A stretch of DNA of 64,000 bases from HGM04593 sp045634365 (GCA_045634365.1 JAZRAC010000064.1:62001-126000), one strand, 5' to 3'; shown: positions 8,401 through 17,044, numbered from the stretch's first letter. Notes: generated from the letters alone by a model not told the origin. A program made the numbers and translations.

Positions 8401-9780
8401 TTATTTGCCGGCCTTTTCGCGGCTCCATCTGTTGAATTGTCTTTTTAGTATTATTATGGTGAGCATTGCTGCCACAAAGTCGGATATTGGCATACTGAAC
8501 CACACTCCATTCTCCCCGTAGAAGAGTGGCAGGGTGATAAGCAGGGGAATTAAGAAGAGTATCTGGCGGGTGAGGGAGAGGAAGATGGACTTTTTCACCA
8601 TTCCTATACTCTGGAAGAAGTTTGTTGTAACCATCTGGAAACCTATCAGGGGCATTACAAGCGACATTGTTCTCATAGCCATTGATGCGTTGGCAATAAG
8701 AGTAGTGTCGGTGGTGAAGGCTCTGGCAATCTGTTCCGGTACAAATTCGTTTAGTGTAAAGCCGATAATCATAACAACCGTTGCGCAGATGCAGGTGAGC
8801 TTGAATGCGGCCTCAACCCTCTCCTGTTGCTTGGCTCCGAAATTATATCCCACAATGGGTTGCATTCCCTGTGTGAGGCCAAGCACAATCATCACGAAAA
8901 TGAAGGCCACACGGTTGGCAATTCCGTAGGAGGCAATGGCAATATCGCCGTCGGCACCATAGGTGCGCAACCCTTTGTTCACTATTATAACCACCATACA
9001 GGCTGCTGCATTTATGAAGAAGGGCGACATTCCTATTCCCAGAATTGCCTTTACAATATCGGCTTTCAGCTTGTAAATGCCACGTTGCAGATGCAGAAGT
9101 TCGTCGGGGTTGCTCAACAGGCGTATCTGCCACACAAGGGTGGTGCATTGTGCAATAATGGTTGCGAGTGCCGCTCCCTTTATGCCCCAGTGCAGTACAT
9201 AGATGAATATCGGGGCGAGTATAATGTTGTTTATCACGGTGATTATGGTAGCGGTCATTGCCTGACGCGGGTGCCCCGATGCTCGCAACGCTGCGTTAAT
9301 TCCAAAATAGAGGTGTGTGATTATGTTGCCATACAGAATAACTTTCATAAAATCTCGGGCGTAGGGCAGTGTAGCCTCGCTCGCTCCGAAGAAATATAGA
9401 ATTTGGTCGAGGAATAGTAACGAAACGGAGGCAAACAGGGTGCCGACAATAATGTTGAGTGTTACAATATTACCCAATATCAATTTAGCCGAATTATAAT
9501 CCCTTTGCCCTAATTTTACCGACAACTGTGTGGCTCCTCCAAGCCCTACCATTGCACCGAATGCTGCCGACAGGTTCATAAACGGGAAGGTGGTTGCAAG
9601 CCCCGAGATTGCGAGGGCTCCCACTCCCTGCCCTATGAATATGCTGTCAATCATATTGTAGAGCGAGGCGGCTGTTTGGGCTATAATAGCCGGCACAGCA
9701 TATTGCACGAGCAGTTTACTTATTTTCTGGGTCCCAAGCTCGGCAGGAACCTTCTTGGTGTTAGAACCGTTGGTTGCCAT
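8401..9780 (-). CDS. MATE family efflux transporter
   Basis: A 459-residue inner-membrane protein with about 12 hydrophobic segments in two six-helix bundles, matching the multidrug and toxic compound extrusion family. It includes a helix-1 stretch like that of MATE proteins (PAIIAQTAASLYNMID) and a GLGGATQLSVKLG segment. It probably exports cationic drugs or metabolites using a Na+ or H+ gradient. The substrate cannot be read from the sequence. It is first in its operon, with a -7 box at 9827-9834. Confidence 0.92.
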   Translation of the reverse strand: MATNGSNTKKVPAELGTQKISKLLVQYAVPAIIAQTAASLYNMIDSIFIGQGVGALAISGLATTFPFMNLSAAFGAMVGLGGATQLSVKLGQRDYNSAKLILGNIVTLNIIVGTLFASVSLLFLDQILYFFGASEATLPYARDFMKVILYGNIITHLYFGINAALRASGHPRQAMTATIITVINNIILAPIFIYVLHWGIKGAALATIIAQCTTLVWQIRLLSNPDELLHLQRGIYKLKADIVKAILGIGMSPFFINAAACMVVIIVNKGLRTYGADGDIAIASYGIANRVAFIFVMIVLGLTQGMQPIVGYNFGAKQQERVEAAFKLTCICATVVMIIGFTLNEFVPEQIARAFTTDTTLIANASMAMRTMSLVMPLIGFQMVTTNFFQSIGMVKKSIFLSLTRQILFLIPLLITLPLFYGENGVWFSMPISDFVAAMLTIIILKRQFNRWSREKAGK

Positions 9781-9826
9781 ATATTGAATTGTGATTATTT
9801 ATTGAGTATAATTATAAATTTCGAAG

Positions 9827-9834
9827 CAAATGTA
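9827..9834 (-). promoter_or_regulatory. -7 promoter box for the MATE gene
   Basis: TACATTTG on the minus strand, 47 bp before the MATE start. It is only 11 bp from the oppositely oriented mnmA box at 9846-9853, so the two promoters overlap back to back. Confidence 0.6.
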
Positions 9835-9845
9835 CTAAAAATATT

Positions 9846-9853
9846 TATCTTTG
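9846..9853 (+). promoter_or_regulatory. -7 promoter box for mnmA
   Basis: TATCTTTG, 65 bp before the mnmA ATG. It forms the left arm of an imperfect dyad whose right arm (GCGAGGATA) ends at 9871. Confidence 0.65.
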
Positions 9854-9918
9854 CGGTGAATTGCGAGGATATACTGCGAAATTTAAGAATAGAGGTCGTT
9901 TAAATAATAAAAAATATT

Positions 9919-11007
9919 ATGGCTGTTGACGAAAAATGTGTGTTGGTGGGTATGAGCGGCGGTATTGATAGTACCGCTGTGTGCAGCCTTTTGCTCGAAC
10001 AGGGTTACCGCGTCTTTGGGGTGACGCTTGTCACTTGCGATGCTTCGTTGAAGGCGGTTGAGGATGCGGTGGAGCTTGCAGCCCGTTTGGGCATTCCTCA
10101 CTATGTTGCCGATGTTCGCGACAAATTTCGCATTAAGGTGGTGCAACCTTTTGTCGACGCCTATTTGCAGGGGCGCACTCCCAATCCCTGTGTAAACTGC
10201 AATCCCGAAATAAAATTCCGCACGCTCGAAGAGTGGGCCGACAAACTCGGGTGCAAATATATAGCCACAGGGCACTATGTGAGGCTGAAAACCATCGATG
10301 AAAAGGTGTATATTTGCACGGGTGACGACGACAGGAAAGACCAAAGCTATTTCCTATGGAGGCTCACGCAACAGCAGTTGCGGCGTGTGCTCTTCCCTTT
10401 GGGCGATTGGGAAAAAAAGAGTGTGCTCGATTATCTTAATGAGCATAATTTGGAGAAGGCTGCCGAGGGTGGTGAGAGTATGGAAATTTGCTTCATTCCC
10501 GGCGATTATCGCGACTTTTTGCGTTCAGAGGTGCCCGAAATTGATACCCGCTTCGGTGGAGGGGCTTTTGTCGACAGTGAGGGGCGTGTGCTTGGCAAAC
10601 ATTGCGGCTATCCATTCTACACGATAGGGCAGCGCAAGGGGCTGGGCGTAGCACTCGGTTATCCTGCCTATGTGTTGAAGATAAATGCGGCAAAAAACAC
10701 GGTGATGCTTAGCTGTGAGGAGCAGTTGCACACAGAATATATGCTTGTGGAGGCCCCACAGTGGGTCGACGGCGTGCCTGCAAAAAATATCCGAGTGCGT
10801 GTGCGCCATCGTAGCAAGCCTGTTCTTTGCGAGCCGCCCGTGCAGGTGGCCGAGGGGCTTTTCCTTGTGCACTTTCTCGAAGATGTGTCGGCGGTGACTC
10901 CGGGGCAGTCGGCTGTTTTTTATGATGGGAATATGGTGGTTGGCGGTGCTTTTATAGCCTCGCAACGTGGTATTAACCAATGGATAGGGAATTATGAACG
11001 AGAATGA
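9919..11007 (+). CDS. mnmA: tRNA-specific 2-thiouridylase
   Basis: Thiolates U34 of the tRNAs for Lys, Glu and Gln using ATP and a persulfide relay. The protein has 362 residues. The PP-loop SGGIDS is at 13-18, and the two catalytic cysteines are C91 (in TPNPCVNC) and C191 (in EICFIPGDY). GHYVRL and the C-terminal beta-barrel are also present. First gene of an mnmA-xseA-xseB operon; its last 14 bp overlap xseA. Bacteroidota often carry two mnmA paralogues, and which one this is cannot be told from the window. Confidence 0.95.
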   Translation: MAVDEKCVLVGMSGGIDSTAVCSLLLEQGYRVFGVTLVTCDASLKAVEDAVELAARLGIPHYVADVRDKFRIKVVQPFVDAYLQGRTPNPCVNCNPEIKFRTLEEWADKLGCKYIATGHYVRLKTIDEKVYICTGDDDRKDQSYFLWRLTQQQLRRVLFPLGDWEKKSVLDYLNEHNLEKAAEGGESMEICFIPGDYRDFLRSEVPEIDTRFGGGAFVDSEGRVLGKHCGYPFYTIGQRKGLGVALGYPAYVLKINAAKNTVMLSCEEQLHTEYMLVEAPQWVDGVPAKNIRVRVRHRSKPVLCEPPVQVAEGLFLVHFLEDVSAVTPGQSAVFYDGNMVVGGAFIASQRGINQWIGNYERE

Positions 11008-12187
11008 ACCTTTGTCGCTCTATTCGCTTAACAACCTTGTGCGTGCGACGCTTGCGCAGGGGTTGCCCTCGGCCTATTGGGTGGTGGGGGAATTGAGCGA
11101 GGTGCGCGAAACGCAGGCGGGCCACTGCTATGTGGAGCTTGTGGAACGCGACGAGGCTACGCAGGAGATGCGGGCAAAGGCTCGTGGTACAATATGGTCG
11201 CGAATTTACTCACTCTTGAAGGGCTATTTCTTGGAGCAGACGGGCGAGCGTTTCTCTGTGGGGCTGAAAGTTATGCTCAAAGTTACGGTGGTGTTCCACG
11301 AACTGTATGGTTTTTCGCTCGATATTTGTGATATTGAGCCGGCCTACACTTTGGGTGATATTGCACGGCGCAAGCAGGCGATACTCAATCGTTTGAAGGC
11401 CGAAGGGGTGATAAACCTCAATAAAGAGCTTCCCTTTCCTGTGCTTCCGCAGCGCATTGCCGTTATTTCCTCGTCGTTTGCTGCGGGGTATGGCGATTTT
11501 TGCGACCAACTGCTGAATAATCCCTACGGCTTTGCTTTTTACCCCTGCCTCTTTGCCGCGCCTATGCAGGGTAACAAGGTGGAGCAGGGTGTAATATCGG
11601 CGTTGAACAGAATAGCCGAGAATATAGACTTTTGGGATGTGGTGGTGATTATACGTGGCGGTGGTGCAACGAGTGATTTAAGCTGTTTCGATACATACGA
11701 TCTTGCCAATAATTGTGCGCAGTTTCCTTTGCCCGTAATAACAGGCATTGGGCATCAGCGCGACGATACTCTTGTGGATGCTGTGGCGCACACTCGCGCA
11801 AAGACACCCACGGCTGCCGCCGAAATGCTTGTGCACGCTTTTGCGGCGCAGGCGGTCACTGTAAATGATATTGGCACACGTTTGAGCGGTGCCGCGCACA
11901 ATATATTGGAGGTGCATCGTCGACAGCTTGCGGTTGCGTTGCAACGTTTGCCTGTGTGCACGGCTCTTTACTTGCAGCAACAGGCCCATAAGCTCGATTT
12001 ATGGGAACAGAAGGCGGCCTTGGCCTCTCCCGAGCGTCTGCTTGCTCTCGGCTATGGGATTATGCGTGTGAATGGTAAGGCGGTGCGCTCCATCGACGAT
12101 ATTGAGGAGGGGGCGCAGGTTGTGACAACCGTTGCCGGAGGTAGTTTTATAAGTGTTGTCAAAAATAAGAAAAAAGATAATGAGTAA
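10994..12187 (+). CDS. xseA: exodeoxyribonuclease VII large subunit
   Basis: Catalytic subunit of the single-strand-specific exonuclease VII. The protein has 397 residues. An N-terminal OB-fold (YWVVGELSEVRE) is followed by the catalytic core with IAVISS, VVIIRGGGATSDLSCFD and ITGIGHQRDDTLVD, then a coiled-coil region and a C-terminal segment. The start overlaps mnmA by 14 bp and the end overlaps xseB by 8 bp, so the subunits are translationally linked. Confidence 0.96.
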   Translation: MNENEPLSLYSLNNLVRATLAQGLPSAYWVVGELSEVRETQAGHCYVELVERDEATQEMRAKARGTIWSRIYSLLKGYFLEQTGERFSVGLKVMLKVTVVFHELYGFSLDICDIEPAYTLGDIARRKQAILNRLKAEGVINLNKELPFPVLPQRIAVISSSFAAGYGDFCDQLLNNPYGFAFYPCLFAAPMQGNKVEQGVISALNRIAENIDFWDVVVIIRGGGATSDLSCFDTYDLANNCAQFPLPVITGIGHQRDDTLVDAVAHTRAKTPTAAAEMLVHAFAAQAVTVNDIGTRLSGAAHNILEVHRRQLAVALQRLPVCTALYLQQQAHKLDLWEQKAALASPERLLALGYGIMRVNGKAVRSIDDIEEGAQVVTTVAGGSFISVVKNKKKDNE

Positions 12188-12401
12188 GAGTGTTTCTATG
12201 AGTTACGCCCGAGCAATGGAGCGCCTTCAATCTATAATGGAGGAGATAGAGAGCGGGGCGGTGGATGTCGATAAATTGTCGGAATTGCTGAAAGAGGCCG
12301 ATGAATTGGTGAATTTCTGTCGCGAAAAGCTGTACAGGGTCGATGAGGAGGTGAAGGCTATATTGCAACGTATGAGCGACGAATTGCCGGCCGAGGAGTA
12401 A
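12180..12401 (+). CDS. xseB: exodeoxyribonuclease VII small subunit
   Basis: A 73-residue helical hairpin protein that binds the XseA coiled coil. The family pattern is clear: SYARAMERLQSIMEEIESG, then a short turn, then a second acidic helix. I chose the ATG at 12180, which overlaps the xseA stop by 8 bp. An in-frame ATG at 12198 is also possible. A weak GC-rich hairpin followed by ATTTTAT lies just after the stop and may terminate the operon. Confidence 0.92.
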   Translation: MSKSVSMSYARAMERLQSIMEEIESGAVDVDKLSELLKEADELVNFCREKLYRVDEEVKAILQRMSDELPAEE

Positions 12402-12440
12402 AAAATCGCGCGCCTGCGAGATTATTTTATCAAATATGAT

Positions 12441-12448
12441 TATCTTTG
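12441..12448 (+). promoter_or_regulatory. -7 promoter box for ilvE
   Basis: TATCTTTG, 111 bp before the ilvE ATG. It forms one arm of a 10-bp dyad (12441-12450 and 12457-12466, 8 of 10 pairs, spacer GTTAAC). Confidence 0.6.
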
Positions 12449-12559
12449 CGGTTAACTGCGAAGATATATTGTACTTTCTGCGCAGAATGCTTAAAAGCGT
12501 GTTTGTGTGTATCGGGCAGTTGCTTTTCTTGTTGAATGTGAAAAATAAAAATTATAAAG

Positions 12560-13582
12560 ATGAAAAATTTGGATTGGGCCAATATAGGCTTTGGTTACAG
12601 AAAAACCGACTACAATGTGCGTTGCTATTATCGCGACGGTGCATGGGGCGAAATTGAGGTAAGCTCTTCGGAGCATATAAATATGCACATGGCGGCAACC
12701 TGTCTGCATTATGGACAGGAGGCGTTTGAGGGGCTTAAAGCCTTTCGCGGCAAGGATGGCAAGGTGAGAATTTTCCGCCTCGAAGCTAATGCCGAGCGTT
12801 TGCAGAGTACTTGCGATGGTATTCTGATGCCTCACGTGAGTGTGGAATTGTTCCGCAAAATGGTTGCAAAGGTTGTGGAGCTGAACAAAGATTATATTCC
12901 CCCTTACGAGAGTGGAGCTTCGCTCTACATTCGTCCCCTGCTCATAGGCACAAGCGCGCAGGTGGGTGTTCACCCCGCATCGGAGTATCTGTTCATAATA
13001 TTTGTGACTCCTGTAGGCCCATACTTCAAAGGGGGCTTCTCCACCAACCCCTATGTGATTATTCGCGAGTATGACCGCTCGGCTCCTCTCGGAACAGGAA
13101 AATATAAGGTGGGCGGTAACTATGCTGCCAGTCTCCGTGCCAACAAATTGGCTCACGACTTAGGCTATTCTTGCGAATTTTACCTTGATGCAAAGGAGAA
13201 AAAATATATCGACGAGTGTGGCGCCGCCAACTTTATAGGTATAAAGGATAATACATACGTTACGCCCCTTTCAACATCTATTCTCCCGTCGATTACCAAC
13301 CGCAGCCTGCAACAGATTGCAAAGGATATGGGTATGAAGATTGAGGTGCGTCCCGTTCCCGAGGATGAACTTCCCACATTCGAGGAGGCCGGCGCTTGTG
13401 GCACGGCGGCCGTTATTTCGCCCATAGAGCGTATAGACGACCTTGAAACAGGCAAGTCCTATGTATTCTCAAAGGATGGTAAGCCCGGCCCTGTGTGTAC
13501 AAAATTGTATGAACGTCTGCGTGCCATACAGTATGGCGACGAGCCTGATGTTTATGGTTGGGTAACGGTTCTTGATATTTAA
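12560..13582 (+). CDS. ilvE: branched-chain amino acid aminotransferase
   Basis: PLP-dependent fold-type IV enzyme that transfers amino groups between glutamate and the oxo-acids of Val, Leu and Ile. The protein has 340 residues. It resembles the eukaryote-like BCAT branch rather than E. coli IlvE: the sequence GTGKYKVGGNY places the Schiff-base lysine at K183, and the segment HYGQEAFEGLKAFRG is typical. It has its own promoter and lies 18 bp before the DUF975 gene. No attenuator or leader peptide was recognised. Confidence 0.95.
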   Translation: MKNLDWANIGFGYRKTDYNVRCYYRDGAWGEIEVSSSEHINMHMAATCLHYGQEAFEGLKAFRGKDGKVRIFRLEANAERLQSTCDGILMPHVSVELFRKMVAKVVELNKDYIPPYESGASLYIRPLLIGTSAQVGVHPASEYLFIIFVTPVGPYFKGGFSTNPYVIIREYDRSAPLGTGKYKVGGNYAASLRANKLAHDLGYSCEFYLDAKEKKYIDECGAANFIGIKDNTYVTPLSTSILPSITNRSLQQIAKDMGMKIEVRPVPEDELPTFEEAGACGTAAVISPIERIDDLETGKSYVFSKDGKPGPVCTKLYERLRAIQYGDEPDVYGWVTVLDI

Positions 13583-13600
13583 TTTTAATCGTTTACTAAT

Positions 13601-14209
13601 ATGAAAAGTGCAAAAGAATTTAAGGCTGCCGCCCGTGAGCAACTTTGTGGAAAGTGGTCGCAAGCGGCCCTCTTCACGCTGGGCTATTTGGCATTGGCAG
13701 TCGTAATATCAATGTTGGAGGCCTCTTTTTGGAACCATTCGATAATAACAACCATTGTCATAATCCCTGCGAGTTTCTCATACGTAACTGCCTTTTTGGA
13801 GGATAAACGCACCGGTGCGGGCTTCAATATTGCATCGTTGTTTGCCGGATATAACGATTGTTTACGCATTGTGGGCACATATTTGCTGACTTATGTATAC
13901 ATATTCCTTTGGATACTGTTGTTCATTATTCCGGGTATAATAAAGTCTATCTCCTATTCACAGGTGTTCTTTATACTGAAAGACAATCCCGAACTATCGT
14001 ACAATGCAGCGATAGAGCGCAGTATGGCAATGATGGATGGCCATAAATTGCGATATTTTTGGCTCGGGCTCACATTCATCGGCTGGATTATTCTTGGTAC
14101 TATAACATTTGGTATTGCATATTTCTGGGTGCTTCCTTATATGACTGCTGCGATGGCCGATTTTTATGAGGAGGTTAAAAAAGAGTATGAAAATAAAACT
14201 GCTAAATAA
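13601..14209 (+). CDS. DUF975 family integral membrane protein
   Basis: A 202-residue membrane protein with a cytoplasmic N-terminus (KSAKEFKAAAREQLCGKW, the family signature) and about five or six hydrophobic helices. It includes the conserved stretch LLFIIPGIIKSISYSQVFFILKD (abbreviated), the SYSQ...L hallmark of DUF975. Function is unknown. It sits between ilvE (18 bp) and trmB (5 bp) and is probably cotranscribed with both. Confidence 0.8.
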   Translation: MKSAKEFKAAAREQLCGKWSQAALFTLGYLALAVVISMLEASFWNHSIITTIVIIPASFSYVTAFLEDKRTGAGFNIASLFAGYNDCLRIVGTYLLTYVYIFLWILLFIIPGIIKSISYSQVFFILKDNPELSYNAAIERSMAMMDGHKLRYFWLGLTFIGWIILGTITFGIAYFWVLPYMTAAMADFYEEVKKEYENKTAK

Positions 14210-14214
14210 AAATT

Positions 14215-14973
14215 ATGGGTAAAGGAAAATTGAAGAAGTTTGCCGAAATGGCGCAGTATCCCAATGTCATTGAGCACCACTTCTCAATGGGCGATGCACG
14301 CCCTTTTGAAATGAAGGGCCATTGGGGCAGGGACTTCTTTAAGAACGATAATCCGATAGTGCTTGAACTTGGTTGCGGTCGCGGAGAGTATACCGTGGCC
14401 CTCGCGCGCAAGTATCCCGACAAGAACTTTATAGGGGTAGATATAAAAGGTGCGCGTATGTGGACCGGTGCCACCGATGCTATAAAAAACAACCTCACCA
14501 ATGTGGGTTTCTTGCGCACCACCATTGAGATTATCGACCACTTCTTTGCCGCCGGCGAGGTGAGTGAGATATGGCTCACTTTCCCCGATCCGCAGATGAA
14601 GAAATATACAAAGAGGCTCACTTCGTCGCTCTTCCTGCAACGCTACGCAGGGATTCTTGCTCCCGATGCTACTATACATTTAAAGACCGACAGTAACTTT
14701 ATGTTCACATATACAAAGTATGTTACCGAGGTTAATGTCCTCCCCGTGAGAGAGTGCATCGGCGATGTATATGCGCAAGAGGAGGTGAGCGACATTCTCT
14801 CCATCCGCACATATTACGAGTCGCAGTGGCTCGAGCGTGGACTCACAATAAAATATATCTCCTTCGGCCTTGGCGGCAAAAATTCTTTTGTGGAGCCGGA
14901 AGTGGAGATTGAGCTTGACGAGTATCGCAGTTACAACCGTAGCAAGCGCAGCAGTTTGCAGACAAGTAAATAA
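14215..14973 (+). CDS. trmB: tRNA (guanine-N7)-methyltransferase
   Basis: Methylates G46 in the tRNA variable loop using SAM. The protein has 252 residues, with the SAM-binding loop LELGCGRGEYTVALA, the acidic DIKGARMW, and the family-specific LTFPDPQMKKYTKRLTS followed by HLKTDS. Bacteroidota members have the slightly longer C-terminus seen here. It lies 5 bp after the DUF975 gene and 9 bp before the Dabb gene. Confidence 0.95.
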   Translation: MGKGKLKKFAEMAQYPNVIEHHFSMGDARPFEMKGHWGRDFFKNDNPIVLELGCGRGEYTVALARKYPDKNFIGVDIKGARMWTGATDAIKNNLTNVGFLRTTIEIIDHFFAAGEVSEIWLTFPDPQMKKYTKRLTSSLFLQRYAGILAPDATIHLKTDSNFMFTYTKYVTEVNVLPVRECIGDVYAQEEVSDILSIRTYYESQWLERGLTIKYISFGLGGKNSFVEPEVEIELDEYRSYNRSKRSSLQTSK

Positions 14974-14982
14974 TAAAGAATT

Positions 14983-15285
14983 ATGCTTAAACATATAGTA
15001 ATGTGGCGTTTCGTTGAAGGCGCACAGGGAAAAAGTCGCGTGGAGCATGCGCAGTGGATGAAAGAGCATCTCGAAGCCCTTGTGGGTGTGGTACCCGAAA
15101 TTCGTTCTATGGAGGTTGGCGTGAACAAGGCTCCCTCGGCAACGGCATACGATGCAGTGCTTATATCCACATTCGACGATGAGGCTGCGCTTGGTCGCTA
15201 CAAGGTGCATCCGGCTCATCTGGCTGTGGCTGCATATTGCAAGGAGGTGCGCGAGCTGCGTGCCGATGTTGATTATGAAATTTAA
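14983..15285 (+). CDS. Dabb family (stress-responsive A/B barrel) protein
   Basis: A 100-residue single-domain protein of the dimeric alpha+beta barrel family. It begins LKHIVMWRF, has the central SMEVGVNKAPSATAYD and ends in the typical HPAHLAVAAY segment. The function is not defined; relatives include stress-induced proteins and small lyases. Downstream of trmB in the same operon. Confidence 0.85.
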   Translation: MLKHIVMWRFVEGAQGKSRVEHAQWMKEHLEALVGVVPEIRSMEVGVNKAPSATAYDAVLISTFDDEAALGRYKVHPAHLAVAAYCKEVRELRADVDYEI

Positions 15286-15317
15286 ACAGCTTCTTAAACA
15301 GCTTATTAAACAGCTTA
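15282..15317 (+). repeat. 12-bp tandem repeat, three copies
   Basis: TTAAACAGCTTC, TTAAACAGCTTA, TTAAACAGCTTA follow one another directly, then TTTAACC. The first copy contains the stop codon of the Dabb gene and the last ends 8 bp before the mrp ATG. It looks like slippage-prone spacer DNA. Confidence 0.85.
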
Positions 15318-15325
15318 TTTAACCT

Positions 15326-16429
15326 ATGGCACTATACCCTAAACTTATACTCGATGCCCTCACAAAGGTGCGCTACCCGGGTAACGGGAAGAACCTTGTA
15401 GAGGCAGAAATGGTAGACGACAATATACGCATCGAGGGAAATAAAGTATCCTTCTCCATAATATTCGAAAAACCCACCGACCCCTTTATACGCTCGGTGG
15501 TAAAGTCGGCCGAAACGGCTATACTCACATACGTTGGCAAGGATGTTGACATTGTGGGCAATATCACCGCAGTGTCGCGTCAGGCGGCCCGCCCCGAGGT
15601 TGGAAAATTCCTTCCGCAGGTGAAGAATGTGATTGCCGTCTCGTCGGGCAAAGGAGGAGTGGGAAAATCCACCGTGTCGGCCAATCTTGCTATTGCGCTT
15701 GCCCGTTTGGGCTATAAAGTGGGCCTGCTCGATGCTGATATTTTCGGTCCCTCAATCCCCAAGATGTTCAGTGTGGAGGATGAACGCCCGTACAGCGAGC
15801 ATATAGAGGGGCGCGACCTTATACGTCCTGTCGAAAAATATGGAGTAAAAATCCTCTCGATAGGCTTTTTTGTCGACCCTGAACAGGCTATCCTGTGGCG
15901 CGGAAGTATGGCGAGCAATGCCCTTAAACAGCTTATAGCCGACGCCAATTGGGGAGAACTCGACTATTTTCTCATCGACCTTCCTCCCGGCACAAGCGAC
16001 ATTCATCTAACCATTGTGCAGTGCCTTGCCCTTACCGGTGCCGTGGTTGTAACCACCCCGCAAGAGGTGTCGCTTGCCGCGGCGATAAAGGGGGTTAATA
16101 TGTTCATAAACGAGAAGGTGGGTGTGCCCATCCTCGGTGTTATTGAGAATATGGCGTGGTTCACTCCTGCCGAACTGCCCGAAAATAGATATTATATATT
16201 CGGAAAAGAGGGGGGCAAGCGTATGGCCGAGGCCTATAATATACCCCTCATAGGGCAGATACCCCTTGTGCAGAGTATCTGCGAGAGTGGTGACGAGGGC
16301 GTTCCCATTGCAATGAAAAATACCCCCGACAGTGTTGCCTTTATGGAGGTTGCCGCGGCGTTGGTTGAAAAAACCGCTCGTCGCAACGAAGAGCTCCCGC
16401 AGACAAAAATAGTGGAAACGCATAAATGA
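15326..16429 (+). CDS. Mrp/ApbC-type P-loop ATPase (Fe-S carrier family, CxxC absent)
   Basis: A 367-residue Mrp/NBP35 family ATPase, normally a scaffold or carrier for Fe-S clusters. The N-terminal DUF59/MIP18 domain covers about residues 1-85. The deviant Walker A is SSGKGGVGKS (106-115), with DADIFGPSIPKM, DLPPGTSDIH and VVTTPQEVSLAAA following. The place where most Mrp proteins have the cluster-binding CPxC reads WFTPAELPENRYYIFG, with no cysteine. Only two cysteines occur in the whole protein (in IVQCLAL and SICESG). Cluster binding must therefore differ or be lost. Cotranscribed with trmB and the Dabb gene. Confidence 0.9.
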   Translation: MALYPKLILDALTKVRYPGNGKNLVEAEMVDDNIRIEGNKVSFSIIFEKPTDPFIRSVVKSAETAILTYVGKDVDIVGNITAVSRQAARPEVGKFLPQVKNVIAVSSGKGGVGKSTVSANLAIALARLGYKVGLLDADIFGPSIPKMFSVEDERPYSEHIEGRDLIRPVEKYGVKILSIGFFVDPEQAILWRGSMASNALKQLIADANWGELDYFLIDLPPGTSDIHLTIVQCLALTGAVVVTTPQEVSLAAAIKGVNMFINEKVGVPILGVIENMAWFTPAELPENRYYIFGKEGGKRMAEAYNIPLIGQIPLVQSICESGDEGVPIAMKNTPDSVAFMEVAAALVEKTARRNEELPQTKIVETHK

Positions 16430-16436
16430 AAGAACA

Positions 16437-16742
16437 ATGGACCGCGAGGATAAAATATTGAAATTCATCGATGGCACAGCCACAGGCGACGAGTGCCGCG
16501 AACTGTTGAAGGAATTGCGTAGCGAGGGCCTCTTGGGTGAAGTGCTTTTGAGCGACGCTGCAACCCTTTTCCTGTATTCCCACGAAGAACTGCTCGAATA
16601 TTTCTCACCCGAAGAGGTTGCCGAGATTGAGGAGATGCGTGCCTCTCTGTCGGCTCCCCGAAAGACCCGCACCTACACTATTGGCGACAGCGCAAGCGAC
16701 AATCGCTTGGTAGCCGAGGGCGAGGAGACTTACGGGGAGTAA
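16437..16742 (+). CDS. small acidic protein of unknown function
   Basis: A 101-residue acidic, mostly helical soluble protein (starts MDREDKILKFIDG; central HEELLEYFSPEEVAEIEEM). The N-terminal DGTATGDECRELLKEL pattern faintly resembles the short N-terminal helices of Bacteroidota anti-sigma factors, but no transmembrane segment or zinc ligands follow. It begins 7 bp after mrp and is probably the last gene of that operon. Not recognised further. Confidence 0.6.
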   Translation: MDREDKILKFIDGTATGDECRELLKELRSEGLLGEVLLSDAATLFLYSHEELLEYFSPEEVAEIEEMRASLSAPRKTRTYTIGDSASDNRLVAEGEETYGE

Positions 16743-16785
16743 GTGGTTGCCGCTTGTGATTGAGGATTTAAACCCGCCCGCGAAT

Positions 16786-16988
16786 GTAGGGGCGGACCGA
16801 TGTGTCCGCCCAAAGAACGATTGTACCATTTTGTGGGAGCGTTAGCGACGAGACGCGTTGTCGAGGGCTTGCCCCGAAAAATATCCGACGATACATCCTG
16901 TGAGACTCCTTACAAAATGTTCGGGATGACAAAAACCTCCGAAACGGGGAAGAAAATAAAGGGCGCACACGCCGGTGCGCCCCTACAA
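16786..16988. repeat. interspersed repeat bounded by two facing hairpins
   Basis: This 323-bp gap (16743-17065) has no credible gene. It holds hairpin GGGCGGAC/GTCCGCCC (16790-16811) and the inverted hairpin GGGCGCAC/GTGCGCCC (16961-16982), both next to a TGTAGGGG-type sequence. Read in the same orientation, they are nearly identical apart from compensatory stem changes. Between them is a reverse-oriented sequence with the GTCATCCCGAACA motif that recurs at 24156. Confidence 0.7.
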
Positions 16989-17012
16989 CAACCACTCAAT
17001 GGGGCACTATAC

Positions 17013-17044
17013 AAATAAATCTCGGGGTTACCCGAGATTTATTT
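17013..17044 (-). terminator. intrinsic terminator of the 17.1-kb lipoprotein gene
   Basis: A perfect 14-bp stem (17013-17026 with 17031-17044) and loop GTTA, with A/T-rich arms that provide the U-tract on the minus strand. It starts 22 bp after the stop codon. Confidence 0.85.

Noticed and set aside
16800..17018. Small open frame in the gap after the acidic protein gene
   Set aside because: It runs across hairpins and repeat ends, has no family likeness and no promoter of its own.
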